Position numbers and translations under genes: made by a program. Below are positions 22,401 through 33,613 of a stretch of 64,000 nucleotides of DNA, one piece after another. Where the stretch lies: contig JBBHKE010000813.1 in the NCBI GenBank assembly GCA_037447655.1, positions 1-64,000 of the forward strand, read 5' to 3'. Position 1 is the first letter of the stretch. Every line of letters begins with the position of its first letter. This stretch comes from Zygnema cylindricum. Its lineage: Eukaryota; Streptophyta; Zygnematophyceae; Zygnematales; Zygnemataceae. Below the pieces are notes generated by a model. The model saw only the letters and a list, made by a program, of their open reading frames with translations. It was not told where the DNA came from and searched no databases.

Positions 22401-23288
22401 TGAAATTCTGTGGTCTCCATTGACCCACAGAATGAGCAGCCTATGTAAAGCCTGTAGGATAATATTTGCCCCTTCCACTTTCCCACTGAATAAGTGCCGC
22501 CCACACACACAAATATTCTGACCACCCTCACCGCTGCAAGGACAAGACTCCCTTAAGTCAAACGCAAAAAGAATCACTGAATTTGCTCCCTTGAGCAGTA
22601 AGTTATGGCTGGTCAAAGATGACCTTTATAGTTACAAGCTCTCTTAGAGAGAGGTACCTAAATATCACTAAGTCTTGGTCTTCCTACTCACGACTACCTA
22701 CTACTAAACCCCAGTCCAATAGGAACACTATATAGTACAGGAAGATACAATAGGAGATGTACTTATTGTACGACCATTGTACGACCTGGTCTACAAGGTG
22801 GCACCTCTCAAATCGGGAACCATGGTTCCTCCTCCCATCTTCTCCGGTGTCAAATAATGTGGCGCCACGTGGCACCGCGTGACGCTATCTCTAAATGACG
22901 CCAAGAGCTCATTTCGCGTGGCGGTTATAATGCCGGTCGTCCGATCAAAACATATTTTACACGGTCAGATTCGCGTACATGCATGAATTGCTCTTTTTGG
23001 TTAGTCTGTTGTTAATTAGCTGTTGCGTTAATATTTATATATCTTTAAAAACCGTCACGTGTATCGTTTCGATAACTCCCTAGTGGATAAGGCTTACGTC
23101 TACATACTAGTTCACAGACCCTGGTTCAAATTTGGATTTAGGCAACATTTTAGTAAAATATCCTATACTTCAAAAATCTGCCATTTTCTAAATATGGCGG
23201 CAGCCATGGCGTGCCTTTGATCCTCACTCTCTCTCTTTAAAGTAAAATTAAAATAGAGAAGTGAACTATTAATTACCTCTTTTCAACA
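22401..23288 (-). repeat. 3' LTR of element F
   Basis: 888 bp. In element orientation it runs from TGTTGAAAAGAGG to AGAATTTCA. It is preceded in element orientation by the purine tract AATTAAGGGGAG (plus 23289-23300). Confidence 0.93.
23081..23135 (+). other. antisense tRNA-like module in 3' LTR of F
   Basis: Plus strand (antisense to F): TAGTGGATAAGG, a good box A, at 23081-23092, and GGTTCAAATTT, box B-like, at 23123-23133. The 42-bp distance is close to that in a tRNA. The copy in the other LTR is at 28384-28446. Confidence 0.65.
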
Positions 23289-23301
23289 CTCCCCTTAATT
23301 C

Positions 23302-23700
23302 TTAGTCACATTTTAATTTTAATCCACAGTTTTCTCTGCAATAAATAAACTTTGGGGAAGGCACTGGTTTTCTCATCATGTCTGCAATCATTTCTCTATC
23401 AGTTTTATGAACCAGTTTAATAATTTTATTTTCAACCTTCTCTCTGACAAAGCTTAGTCTAATATCCGTATGCTTAGCTTTGAATTGATGTTTCAGATTA
23501 GCTGCAATGAAGATAGCAGTTTGATTATCACAAAAAACATTTTGAGTTCCAGACTTCATGAACCCAAGTTCTTCAAGAAGAGATTTTCCCACATTAATTC
23601 TTTGGTGGCAGCACAGGAAGCCATGTATTCAGCCTATATAGTGGACTGAGGAACTACTTTTTGTTGCTTGCTAATCCAACAACATGCACCGGATCCAATT
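23302..23700 (-). pseudogene. pol: RNase H of element F
   Basis: C-terminal RNase H part: VFCDNQTAIFIAANLKHQF, KHTDIRLSFVREKVENKI and the ending KFIYCRENCGLKLKCD, with stop at 23302. The upstream part (SSKQQKVV..QST, EAEYMAS) is interrupted by stops around 23595-23700. The catalytic Asp of FCDNQ is present. Confidence 0.88.
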
Positions 23701-25298
23701 TACAACACATATCCAGTCGTACACCGCCTTAAAGGCATATATCCATAACTGGCATCACTCCAGGTGGTGATGTCAGTGTGCTCCCCTCCCAAATGCAACC
23801 ATAATTCCCTTGTCCCCACCAGATACCTCATCACCCTTTTGGCAACCTCCCAGTCGCTCTTTCTTGGTTCATTTAGACTTCGATTAACGACACCTACAGC
23901 TGCAGCGATATCCGGACGGGTACAGTTCATAAAATAAATTAAACTGCCTACAATCTGCCGATAAGGGATATTTTCCATAAATTTTCTTTCTATCTCATCC
24001 ATCTCATCATTAATGATCAATATTCCTCTCTCTTCACTCCCCTCTGACACTTTCTTCAAATCCATAGGAGTAGTACATCTGTTTGCTTTTTCCATCTGAA
24101 ATTTTTCTAGCATATTACCGATTGCTTTTTTTTGAGTGAGTCTTATAATTCTTTTCCCTCTATCTCTCTCCATCGGAATTCCCAAAATATACTTTGCTTC
24201 GCCGCGATCTTTCATATCAAAACTGCTTCTAAGATCTCGTTTTAGTTTGTTAATTTTATCTAAGGACTTGCGTAAGACCAACAAATCATCCACATAAATA
24301 GCAATAAATATCACTCCATCCTCATCCTCAAATAAATATATAGAGTGATCTGAACTAATTCTAATGTACCCCAAACTGGTCAAAAATTCGTTTAGCTTTA
24401 TATTCCATTGTCGCGGGGCTTGCTTAAGCCCATAGAGCGATTTTATCAGTTTACAAACCTTGCTTTCTTCCCCAATTTCCACGAATCCTTCTAGTTGTCT
24501 CATGTAAATTTCTTCTTCCAACTCTCCGTGCAAAAAGGCCATTTTAATATCCATCTGGTGTATTTCCATATCCTCCGCTGCAGCTATACTTAAAAGGATT
24601 CTAACAGAAGGAAAATGACTACAAGTGCAAAGGTTTCTTCGTAGTCTATCCCCCATTTCTGAGTATAACCTTTTGCAACTAACCTAGCTTTGTACCTCTC
24701 AATGGTATTATCGGGGTTTAATTTAAGTTTAAAAACCCACTTACATCCGATCGGTTTTTTGTCCGATGGACAATCTACCAACTCCCATGTATTGGCTTCC
24801 ATGATAGAGGCCATTTCTTCATTTATAACTGTGATCCACCAGCTACTTTCTGGGGTGTTTATGGCCTCTAAGTATGTCTGAGGTTCATTCGGGTGAGACA
24901 TCTTTGTGAGTTGGTTATTTACTTGTCTTTCTTGAAGTCGGTTACTACTTCTTCCCTCTTCAAAATCGGAAGCCGGTATGGAAGGCATCCTTGGGTTTCG
25001 TTTAGGAAGATTTTCAGCTCCACTATCTTCCAATTCCGCTGTCTTATCTAAATCCTCATCGGTATCGACTTCGTATTGTGGCATTGTCTCGGATGTTGTC
25101 TTTTCCTCCTCCTTTGGTAGATTTTCCTTTTTCTCCATCTTCCTTCTCTTCATTTTCAAAGTTAAAGTCAGAAAACTGATCCGTTTCAAATCTGATTTTG
25201 ACTTCTTTATTATATTTGAATGGATCAATGGACTTCACTTCATTCATCACCACTATGTGTTTTACCAAAATTATATCTCTCTTTTTCAAGTTATACAC
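23700..25298 (-). pseudogene. pol: linker and reverse transcriptase of element F
   Basis: Reverse transcriptase is in two open pieces. The N-terminal part, about 24600-25228, has VDCPSDKKPIGCKWVFKLKL and GIDYEETFALVV. The main part, 23700-24656, has FPSVRILLSIAAAEDMEIHQ, SLYGLKQAPRQWN, intact YVDDLLVL and SLIYFMNCTRPDIAAAVG. A frameshift near 24620 separates them. The linker piece at 25056-25298 (VKHIVVMNEVKSIDPFKYNK) joins by another frameshift. The beginning of RNase H (TTWSDASYGY) closes the open frame. Confidence 0.9.
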
Positions 25299-25364
25299 CC
25301 GGTATCCTTTTGTGCTCTCATCATATCCTACAAGATATCTTGGTTTCCCTCTTCCCTCTAACTT

Positions 25365-26165
25365 CTATTTAGTCTTATCGGAATCCAAACTATTAACTTG
25401 ACTTCCGAACACTCTCAAACTAGACAAATCAGGCTTTCTTCCAATCCACCTCTCATACGGAGTTTCCTCCTTATTTGTTGAAGTTAGGGCTCTATTTTTG
25501 ATGAAATTAGCATAGTTCATACACTCAGCCCAAGAATGCAACCCTATCCTCTTGTCACTTAACATACTTCTGGACATATCTCCTAAAGTTCTATTCACTC
25601 TTTCTGCTACTCCATTTTGTTCCGGATTATAGGGAACAATTTTCTCATGATGAATTTCTTCTTCTTTAAGATATTCTTCAAATTCCCTTGAGGTGTATTC
25701 TTTCCCATTATCACTTCTTGTCTCTTTTATTGAGGTTTCATGTAGCTTTTCACTCCATACTTTATACTATTTGAAACATGTTAGTACCTGTGACTTATGT
25801 CTGAGAAAGTATACCTTCGTGTATTTAGACCAATCATCTGTGATAGTTAATATCCATCTCTTCCCCTCATGTGAAGCATACCTAGCAGGTCCCCAAACAT
25901 CAGTGTGAACTAGATCTAATACTTTCTCTCTCCTAAATGTGGTTGCCTTTGGAAATGGAAGTCTATGAATCTTCCCTTTGGCACATCCACTACAATCATC
26001 AAAGGTCTCATCATCCTCAAAAGTAATACCCTCCACTATTCCCTTTTTCTTCATTTTCTTTAATCTATCTAGGTACACATGCCCCAACCTTTTATGCCAA
26101 AGCACCATCTCAGTTGCACACGAGTAGAGAACACTATTTTCATTGCAAAGAACAATTTTGAACAT
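25365..26165 (-). pseudogene. pol: integrase of element F
   Basis: Zinc-binding part MVLWHKRLGHVYLDRL..CSGCAKGKIHRLPFP and core HTDVWGP at 25767-26165. The middle is broken by a stop at 25767. Then comes SDNGKEY (Gly to Lys beside the catalytic Asp) and NGVAERVNRTLGD. The open piece at 25365-25598 ends with LRVFGSQVNSLDS and a stop. The catalytic acidic residues are recognisable but the frame is not continuous. Confidence 0.87.
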
Positions 26166-26460
26166 TCCTTGACTGCCCTTCTCAGCTATGAAATAAACCC
26201 CATTCTCAAAGCTTGCTGTGAAGATTCCTTTCCTAGTTCCTGTTTCAAACTCCTTTTCATCTAGGACAGCTGTTGAGACTAGGTTTCTTACTAAGCTGTC
26301 GAATGTAAAGAACGTCTGAGAGTGTTACAATTGAGGCCTTTCCATCTACTAGAACCTTCAAGTCAACAGTTCCAACTAGACTTGTGGTTTATACTCTACC
26401 ATCTCAGTACTCTATCTCAACTGTTGGGATCTTTCTCAGTTTAGTGAACCACCGCTTATC

Positions 26461-27699
26461 TTAGCACATATGCATTGAAGCCCCTGAGTCTATGATCCAC
26501 CCATCCTCGGGTGGATCCCTCTTACCTCCGAAAGCACACTTTTGTCTCCGTGAAATGTCGACATGCTTTTCAGTGTTTTTCGGATTAAGAAGAAGCTCCT
26601 CAAGCTCTTCTTCTGGTTCAGTTTTTTCTTCCACTTCCTCATCATGAACTTGAGTCAAGAAAGCCTTTTTCTTTCCTCCATCCCTTGAGGTTCCTTGACC
26701 ATCTTTCAGTTGAAGATCTGCAAGTTTGACACAATCTGCCATATAGCGTCCCGGTTTCTTGCAGAAGTGATATAATCCTCCTCGAGAAATTCCTCTCCCA
26801 TGTCTATCAAATCTGCCACCTCCTTGTCCTCTTCCACCAAAGTTTCGATAGGGATCTTTCCCTCTCTCCTTATCACGCTTCCGCCAATCAGCTCCTGCAT
26901 ACAATGGTTGAACACTTTGACTCCCTCTCCTAAGCTCTATGGTGCTTTCTTTCACTAAAATCATTCCCACTGTGTCATCCCAATTCCAATTGCTATCTCC
27001 TATGTCCTGCAATCGGTTAATGATATTCTCATGCTCTTCATGTAGTTTCATCATTTATGTGTTCACTCTTTGTCTCTCAGACCATGAGTTACCTGCACTC
27101 TCTAACTCTCTAAATAATGCTCGTAGATCATTGCAATAATTATTCATACTTCCTCATTTATAAGTAAAAGCTGCAATCTTATTTTCCGCCAACTGTTGTC
27201 GCTGCAATGATCCACTCTTATATTTGTTAACTAGTGATATCCAAATCTGAGATGAAGATTTGACATGCATAAGGGGAATGGCAATGCCCTTTGCTACACT
27301 TTTAAGAATTAAAAACTTAGCAACCTTATCTTTGTAGTTCCACTTTTCATACTCTGATCTTTCGGTCTGAACCCTTGTCGCCGTTATTGGTGGTGCTGCT
27401 GCCGGTATCGCCTTCGGCAATGGTGTCACTTGAGTTGCAACTCCTCCCTTTTCTCCTTCCATGAGAATCTCCTCTCCTTCCTCATATTCATCCTCGGTGA
27501 TGGTTGCAGCTGTTCTACCAACTGTAGAGGCGGAGGTGCCAGAAAAACGTGTCCCTCCAAACCTAAGTGGAGGTGGGCATCGAATTTGTCCAAACACTAT
27601 GCCCCATAAATGCTTCTCAAATAGTTCTCCCTCCATCATCATTTCCCAATACAAAAATTCTGATCCATCAAATATGGGCACCCTAGAGGGTGGGCCCAT
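26461..27699 (-). pseudogene. gag: Gag of element F with protease start
   Basis: Starts at the primer-site ATG (minus 27699): MGPPSRVPIFDGSEFLYWE. The first open part, 27154-27699, carries the capsid-like region and keeps the Trp (HLWGIV) lost in element B. A stop at 27154 and another near 27055 divide it. The second part, 26461-27054, has NIINRLQDIGDSNWNWDD, a Gly/Arg-rich linker and a decayed zinc knuckle YHFCKKPGRYMADC (first Cys and the His lost). The protease motif IIDSGASMHMC then runs into TAA at 26461. Confidence 0.88.
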
Positions 27700-27703
27700 A
27701 ACT
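27689..27703 (-). other. primer-binding site of element F
   Basis: Minus strand AGTTATGGGCCCACC, next to the LTR end TTTCA. It matches the complement of the initiator tRNA-Met anticodon arm at 14 of 15 positions. The enclosed ATG opens Gag. Confidence 0.8.
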
Positions 27704-28590
27704 TGAAATTATGTGGTCTCCATTGACCCACAAAATGAGCAGCCTATGTAAAGCCTGTAGGATAATATTTATCCCTTCCACTTTCCCAGTGAATAAGTGC
27801 ACCCAGGCACACAAATAATCTGACCACCCTCACCCCTGCGAAGACATGACTCCCTTGAGTCAAACGCAAAACGAATCACTGAATTTGCTCCCCTGAGCAG
27901 TAAGTTATGGCTGGTCAAAGATGACCTTTATAGTTACAAGCTCTCTTAGAGAGAGGTACCTAAATATCACTAAGTCTTGGTCTTCCTACTCATGACTTCT
28001 TACTACTAAACCCCAGTCCAATAGGAACACTATATAGTACAAGAAGATACAGTAGGAGATGCACTTATTGTACGACCATTGTACGACCTGGTCTACAAGG
28101 TGGTACCTCTCAAATCGGGAGCCATGGTTCCTCCTCCCATCTTCTCCGGTATCAAATAATGTGGTGCCACATGGCACCGCGTGACGCTATCTCCAAATGA
28201 CGCTAAGAGCTCACTTCGCGTGGCGGCTACAATGCCGGCCGTCCGATCAAAACATATTTTACACGGTTTAGATTCGCGTACATGCATGAATTGCTTCTTT
28301 TGGTTAGTCTGCTGTTAATTAGCTGTTGCGTTAATATTTATATATCTTTAAAACCCGTCACGTGTATCGTTTCGATAACTCCCTAGTGGATAAGGCTTAC
28401 GTCTACATACTAGATCACAGACTTAGGTTCAAATTTGGACTTAGGCAACATTTTAGAAAAATATCCTCAACTTCAAATTTTGCCACTTTTTAAATATGGC
28501 GACAGCCATGGCGTGCCTTTGATCCTCACTCTCTTTCTGTAAAGTAAAACTAAAATAGAGAAGTGAACTATTAATTACCTCTTTTCAACA
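27704..28590 (-). repeat. 5' LTR of element F
   Basis: 887 bp, about 55 differences from 22401-23288, including a few single-base indels. Antisense tRNA-like module at 28384-28446 (TAGTGGATAAGG ... GGTTCAAATTT on the plus strand). Confidence 0.93.
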
Positions 28591-29860
28591 TTGTTTATTC
28601 CGGAGCTGAACAAAAACCTCATCTCTACATTTGTATTAGATGATAAAGGTTTTGATAATAGCACTAGGGAAGGAGTCTTTACTGCTAGTTTTGTGGAGGA
28701 AGTTTATTTTATTGCTGAAAAAGGTAGCTAAGGGATGTTTAGGCTGATTTTAAGCAATGGAAAGAAGAAACTTTATTATGCTGGTGTTCATGATATAATG
28801 TTGTGGCATAAGAGGCTTGAGCATGTGAATCTAAATAAGTTAAGAGAGATGAAAAAGATGAGAGTAGTGGAAGGGATTCAATTCGGTGAAAGTGAGAATC
28901 TAAGTGATTGTAGTGGATGTGCTCAAGGTAAAGCACACAGGTAACCCTTCCCAAAAACTACCACCTATAAGGGAGAAAAGATTCTAGATTTAGTACACAC
29001 AGATATTTGGGGGCCGGCCAGAGTGCCATCACTCGGGGGGACGAGATTTACGATGACTATCACCGATGATTGGTCTCGGTATTCCACGGTGTATTTTTTG
29101 AAAAATAAGTCAGAGGCTCAGGAATGTTTTAAACAATGTAAAGCATGGAGTGAAAAACTCCAATGAAACCTCAATCAAGAGAGTAAGGAGTGACAATGGT
29201 GGAGAGTATACCTCTAACCAGTTTGAGGATTTTCTGAGAGAAGATGGAGTGCAACACCAAAAGACAGTTCCTGAAAATCCTGAGCAGAATGGTGTAGCTG
29301 AAAGATTAAATAGAACACTAAGTGATAGTGCTAGGAGTATGCTGTCAGATAAGAAGATAGGAAAGAAGTTTTGGGCCGAAGCAATGAACTGTGCAAATTA
29401 TCTCAAGAATAGAGTTCTTACTTCAGCAGTAAAAGGCCAAACACCCTATGAGAGATGGACATGTCGAAAACCAGATGTTTCACACTTAAAGGTTTTCGGT
29501 AGTCAAGTGTTTAGTTTAGACATAGATCGGTCAAACTGGAAGTTAGACCCAAAAGGAAAACCAAGATATCTACTAGGATATGATAAAGATGTAAAAAGAT
29601 AAAGAGTCTATGATCTCAAAAGAGAGGATATTATCCTAGTGAAGCATCTAGTGGTTATGGATGAAGGACAATCTATAGATCCCTTTAAGCATACAAAGAC
29701 AGTCAAAATCAGATTTGAGTCAAAAAATTCTGATGACTTTGAGCTTTCTCAAAGTCACGTGCCTTCGGACAAGGTGACCGTAACCTCCTTTAGATTTACT
29801 TCTCCCCTTTCCTCGGAATCCGTTGAAGTCTCCCTTTCCGACAAGTTTTTTGTTTCCAAA
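28591..29860 (+). pseudogene. pol: integrase and linker of element D, resumed after F
   Basis: Begins with the second TTGTT. Pieces: 28735-28944 (MLWHKRLEHVNLNKL..CSGCAQGKAHR, His/Gly of the zinc site partly altered, then TAA); 28980-29150 (VHTDIWGPARVPS, TITDDWSRYSTVYF) with a frameshift near 29150; 29150-29602 (VRSDNGGEYTSNQFEDFL, NGVAERLNRTLSDS, HLKVFGSQVFSLD) ending in TAA. The linker at 29639 onward (VKHLVVMDEGQSIDPFKH) is recognisable to about 29770. The catalytic D, D and E motifs survive, but the frame does not. Confidence 0.87.
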
Positions 29861-29904
29861 ATATCTATAAAATTATCCTCATTATTTTTATATTTCCCTT
29901 TTTC

Positions 29905-30795
29905 AATTAAGGATCCCAAAATCTGTCTTTCTCATTTCTAAGTCATACTTTTTACACTCCTTGACATCCTCATAATGTCTAACTCTCTCAAGTACCGCCA
30001 TTCCTTTTAATTCCTTTATACCTCCAAAAGCACACTGTTGCTTTCGTGGAATCTCTGTGTGCTTTTCTCTCTTCTCTATTCTACCGATGTGGAGAAGCTC
30101 CAAAATATCTTCATCCTCTTTTTCCTCTCCCCCTTCTTCCTCCTCATCTATATTCCAACATCTAAGGTTTTCTAAACAAGGGCATTCCTCCATATAATGA
30201 TCCGATTCCCTACAAAAGTAGCAAACCCCTCCTTTCAAAGCTTTTTTTTCTTTCCCTCTCCCTCTCTTTCCACCAAATTTACAATAGTGTTTACCTTTGT
30301 CTTTCTTCCTCTCATCATGCTTCAGCTAGTCACCATCATTCCTCTCATGACGCTTCAGCTAGTCACCATCATTTCTCTCATCACCCTTCTACCCGTCACC
30401 ACCATTCCTAATATCACGCTTCCGTGAGTCACCACCTGCTCTTAATGCATTCACCCTGTCACTTCCCCTACGAAGCTCCAAAGTGATTTCCCTCACAATA
30501 ATCATACCGATGGTAATGCTCCAAGTCCACGAGGAGCTATCCATTTCCTGCATACGGTTAATTATGTTTTCGTAGTCATCTGGGAGTTTCATAATTAGTG
30601 TGTTAATCTTTCTCTCCTCAGATTCTACATACCCTGCACTAGCAAGCTCAACATATAACCCAACAATATCATTGCAAAACTCTATCATGCTACCGCCTTT
30701 ATAAACATAGACCTCTATTTCTTGTTTTACTAACTGCTGCCTTTGTATAGTCTCACTCTTATAAATCTGGATTAGTGTTTCCCATATCTCTGAAG
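29905..30795 (-). pseudogene. gag: copia Gag fragment G
   Basis: Minus-strand group B gag. From high to low coordinates: EIWETLIQIYKSETIQRQQL, YVYKGGSMIEFCNDIVGLY (30389-30688 open), NTLIMKLPDDYENIINRMQ, a basic linker built of 33-bp repeats, then zinc knuckle CYFCRESDHYMEEC and RKQQCAFGG (29903-30238). Truncated on one side by the dispersed repeat at 30794 and on the other by the end of element D. No LTR belongs to it. Confidence 0.85.
30311..30442. repeat. 33-bp tandem repeat inside Gag fragment G
   Basis: Four 33-bp units start at 30311, 30344, 30377 and 30410 (e.g. CTCATCATGCTTCAGCTAGT, CTCATGACGCTTCAGCTAGT). In the gag frame each encodes 11 residues around KRDERNDGD, a charged linker before the zinc knuckle. 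Confidence 0.85.
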
Positions 30796-31757
30796 ATACA
30801 ATATACCAAACATAGTACGCAGTTCATTCAAACATTACGGCTCGTATTTAATTAAGGTGTTGCTTAACGGGGAGATAATGAGCCATATAAAATATATGAT
30901 AACACGGAGACACTTGTAACTCTAAATTTGAACTTCGATAAATTTATTTTTTCCTTTGTCTAGTTCACATTTGAGTTTTTTCAACAGTGTTGGTGAAAGT
31001 TTCTTGCGTGGTATATTGTTTTATAGTTTATATTCTCTCGTTCTAATTTACCGTAATTGTTATTTAATTGTTGACCGACAAGTTTATGGCACCACTACAT
31101 GCAATATCGATAGTGGGCCATAACTAAATAGCATAACGTTATTGATTCGTCGTTTGTCGAAATCCTTTAAATAGGTCTTCGTAAGATCATACACTTGTGG
31201 TAATTTGTTTCAAAAATTGGTTGAAATTTAATCCATGAACTGATATCAGATATCACGTGCAGTTTCAATTCATTACAAGAGTATGAAAAATGTTTGACTT
31301 TGTGTAAACATTGTCATTGTGCGTGTTAACGAGTCCAATGCTTCAGTTTCTTCCTCTTTCTTGTGTTTAATGGTTTTTTCTTCCTTTAACGTAATTTGTA
31401 AACGGTTGACGATAATTTACAAGTGGATTGAGCCTTTTGATTATTTAGCATAGAATTTCAATACGTGATGATATTTTGAAGAAGATAAATTGGTAGAGTA
31501 CATGTTAAGAAGAATTGAGTGAGAGCAAAATGGGTGAGAGGGGAGGATTGAAAGGAAGTAGGAGAGGCACCTTTTTAAATTTGAAAGATAAATGAAGCAG
31601 ACGAAACATTTTGAAAGACAAAGAAGCTTTCAAATTTTGTACAAAATTGGATTTGTATATAAACCAGAACGAGTACAATGTTTACGTGCTTGTTTGAAAC
31701 CAATTTGATGATTAACAAAGTTTTGCGTGGGACTTTTTTTTTTAGTCCCGAGGATTG
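30794..31757. repeat. unclassified dispersed repeat, copy 2
   Basis: Matches 7200-8090. It starts at AGATACAATATACCAAAC directly against the truncated gag fragment G and ends next to the MITE at 31759, near GAGGATTGG. Contains about 75 bp (around 31410-31485) missing from copy 1. No coding sequence recognised. Confidence 0.75.
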
Positions 31758-31758
31758 G

Positions 31759-32266
31759 CTACACCTCGAATCGTAATTAGAGTAAATTACTCTAATTCGA
31801 TCGCTTGAAATTTCGACTCTATCACATGAAATAGAGTAAATGATTATAATTTTTTCATTATTATATTTAAGGTAAAGTCTAATTAGCGTTTTTAATTATA
31901 ATATAGGTTCTTTTTAAATAGTGTGGAGTATGGACGACCTCTTACCGTGCAAAATTGTACTTTATTAAGTAAAAAAGTACAAATAATGATTTAATACAGG
32001 TCGTTATCATGTAACTGCATTTTAACAAACCGCGTAGTGCAAACGTCATAGTGACGATAAACTATACGTTTTGCCAAATTCTGTACGAATACCTTATTTA
32101 CAGTAGAGGATATTAGCGTGCCAAATTAGAGTACTTAAATAAATTAGAGTAAACTTCATAGTTGAAACAACTCTATCAGAAAAATTAGCGTTCATTACTC
32201 TAATTTTTTTTTTTTTGTTTTTGTACTCTAATTTTTTCATTACTCTAATTACGATTCGCGATGTAG
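31759..32266. repeat. MITE-like element 1 (508 bp)
   Basis: Inverted ends: left CTACACCTCGAATCGTAATT, right (reverse complement) CTACATCGCGAATCGTAATT, continuing into AGAGTAA. AT-rich interior with TTTAAATAGTGTG, no ORF. TA at the ends could be the target duplication. Terminal-repeat sequence relates it to 32463-32683 and 1-127. Confidence 0.75.
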
Positions 32267-32462
32267 TACATTAGTAATGCGCAGGGAAAAGAATTCCCGA
32301 CATTGTCGGTGGCAACCAGTTAACCCAAACAAAGTTGGTACGCATTGACGCGCTGAAGATCTAAAAGATCTACAACTTCTAATCAACTGCACGAGTTTAA
32401 GATTTCTCATACGGCGACAAGACTGGCACAATTTTTGAATATAGTACTATTTTGGCAGTGTG

Positions 32463-32683
32463 CTACACCGCCAATCGCTATTAGCGTGTACGTTTGATTA
32501 GCCTATATTATTATTTAGCGTAGTGTACGCTAATTGGGAATTTGGAAATTTTGGAAGAAATCGATTACTATAATTAGGAATTAGGGTTTTTTTTAAATAG
32601 TGTGGATAATTCTATTTGAGAATAAAAAAAAAAAAAGCGGGACGGGATTAGCATACACAACGCTAATAGCCATTGCGGTGTAC
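32463..32683. repeat. MITE-like element 2 (221 bp)
   Basis: Inverted ends: left CTACACCGCCAATCGCTATT (then AGCGT), right reverse complement GTACACCGCAATGGCTATTA (then GCGTT). Interior has TTTAAATAGTGTGG and a poly-A run. No coding potential. Confidence 0.78.
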
Positions 32684-32759
32684 CGTTTGGATACCGCTGT
32701 AATCATGGGAGCCAATGACCAGTTGGAATCCCGACAATAGACTACGGGGGACCAATAAA

Positions 32760-32890
32760 AAATTTCCTCCACGGCGCGTTAAAAATGGGCCGCTTGTAAA
32801 ATAAAAAAACTCTACGATGAGCGCGCGCTTATGTGCGTACACGTCGCATGGGCCATGTTTCTTCCCCCAGGGTGGATGCGAATCCGCCAA
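32760..32890 (-). pseudogene. unidentified coding relic, pair member 1
   Basis: Minus-strand reading HPPWGKKHGPCDVYAHKR aligns codon by codon with the plus-strand reading HTPWRKAYGVYDVFVSHR at about 33751-33804. Several differences are at third codon positions (CCC/CCG, GGC/GGC, GAC/GAC), which suggests a once-coding ancestor. The YDVF.SHR pattern recalls the first strand of plant TIR domains, but nothing else of a TIR domain is visible. Confidence 0.3.
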
Positions 32891-32999
32891 AATTATCCCT
32901 TCACGGTCCCTCCATCGAAGTTGGTTGTAGCCTTTTTGTTTGTTCCGACTTGAAATTTTGGATATTACATTATAATGCCCTCTGTACGAGTCATGAATT

Positions 33000-33202
33000 A
33001 CCTCCGACGGTACATATAATACCTCCTCTGTTACAGATATTACCTCCTTCTGTACAGATCTTACCTCCTCTGGTACAGATATTACTTCCTAGTGTACAGA
33101 TATTGCCTCCTCTGGTATAGATATTGCCTCCTCTGGTACACATATTACCTCCCTGTGCCTCCCTCCTCCGGTACAGTTATTACCTCTGGTGCTACAGATA
33201 TT
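33000..33202. repeat. 21-bp minisatellite, about 9 units
   Basis: Units such as ACCTCCTCTGGTACAGATAT(T) start at 33000, 33021, 33042, 33063, 33084, 33105, 33126, 33147 (this one 35 bp) and 33182. The period is a multiple of three, so a frame reads ILPPLVQ repeatedly; I do not regard it as a gene. Confidence 0.88.
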
Positions 33203-33613
33203 GCGTTTAGACTTTCCTTCGTAGAATATTTCAAGATTTTTCGTATCTTTTATTTACCTACTTGTTACCAACCACAATGAGCCACGCAAATAAAAAGTGG
33301 TTTACTGACGCAACATAATGGAAGACACTGCAATGACGCGATCTAATGGAAGACACGGCAATCTAGAAACTTATCCGTACGTTTAATGAAACCGCTATTA
33401 AAAGTCTGGCATTTGGCTTGTTCTCCATTAGGCGGTCCTTGTAACCTGTATTTATAGTGTTTACTTGCATGGTGTTCCATTATGTCGTGCCAGTGTACAT
33501 CGTGTCTCAATTATGATTGGCGCTACGTAGAGTAGTTTTCAGATTCTTAAAATCTCAAAACATTCTTCAAACTGAAAATATGTATATACTATTTGTACGA
33601 GCAGAGGTAGTGA

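Larger units (their letters stand above)
22401..28590 (-). mobile_element. Ty1/copia element F (group B), nested in element D
   Basis: A 6190-bp minus-strand element. LTRs at 22401-23288 (3') and 27704-28590 (5') start TGTTG and end TTTCA in element orientation. They differ at roughly 55 positions by eye (about 93-94% identity), so F is older than B. Internal order is complete (gag, protease, integrase, reverse transcriptase, RNase H) but every part carries stops or frameshifts. TTGTT flanks it. Confidence 0.94.
20070..29860 (+). mobile_element. Ty1/copia element D (group B), decayed, split by element F
   Basis: LTR (about 20070-21079), gag and the start of the protease lie left of element F. 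Integrase and the linker resume at 28591. Sequence on the two sides of F joins at ATTGTT. It ends near 29860 with no reverse transcriptase, RNase H or 3' LTR, and is followed by a minus-strand gag fragment, so the 3' half was lost. Confidence 0.85.

Noticed and set aside
32833-33120. 95-codon ORF with PPLVQIL repeats as a repeat protein gene
   Set aside because: The repeat part is a minisatellite and the rest has no recognisable features.
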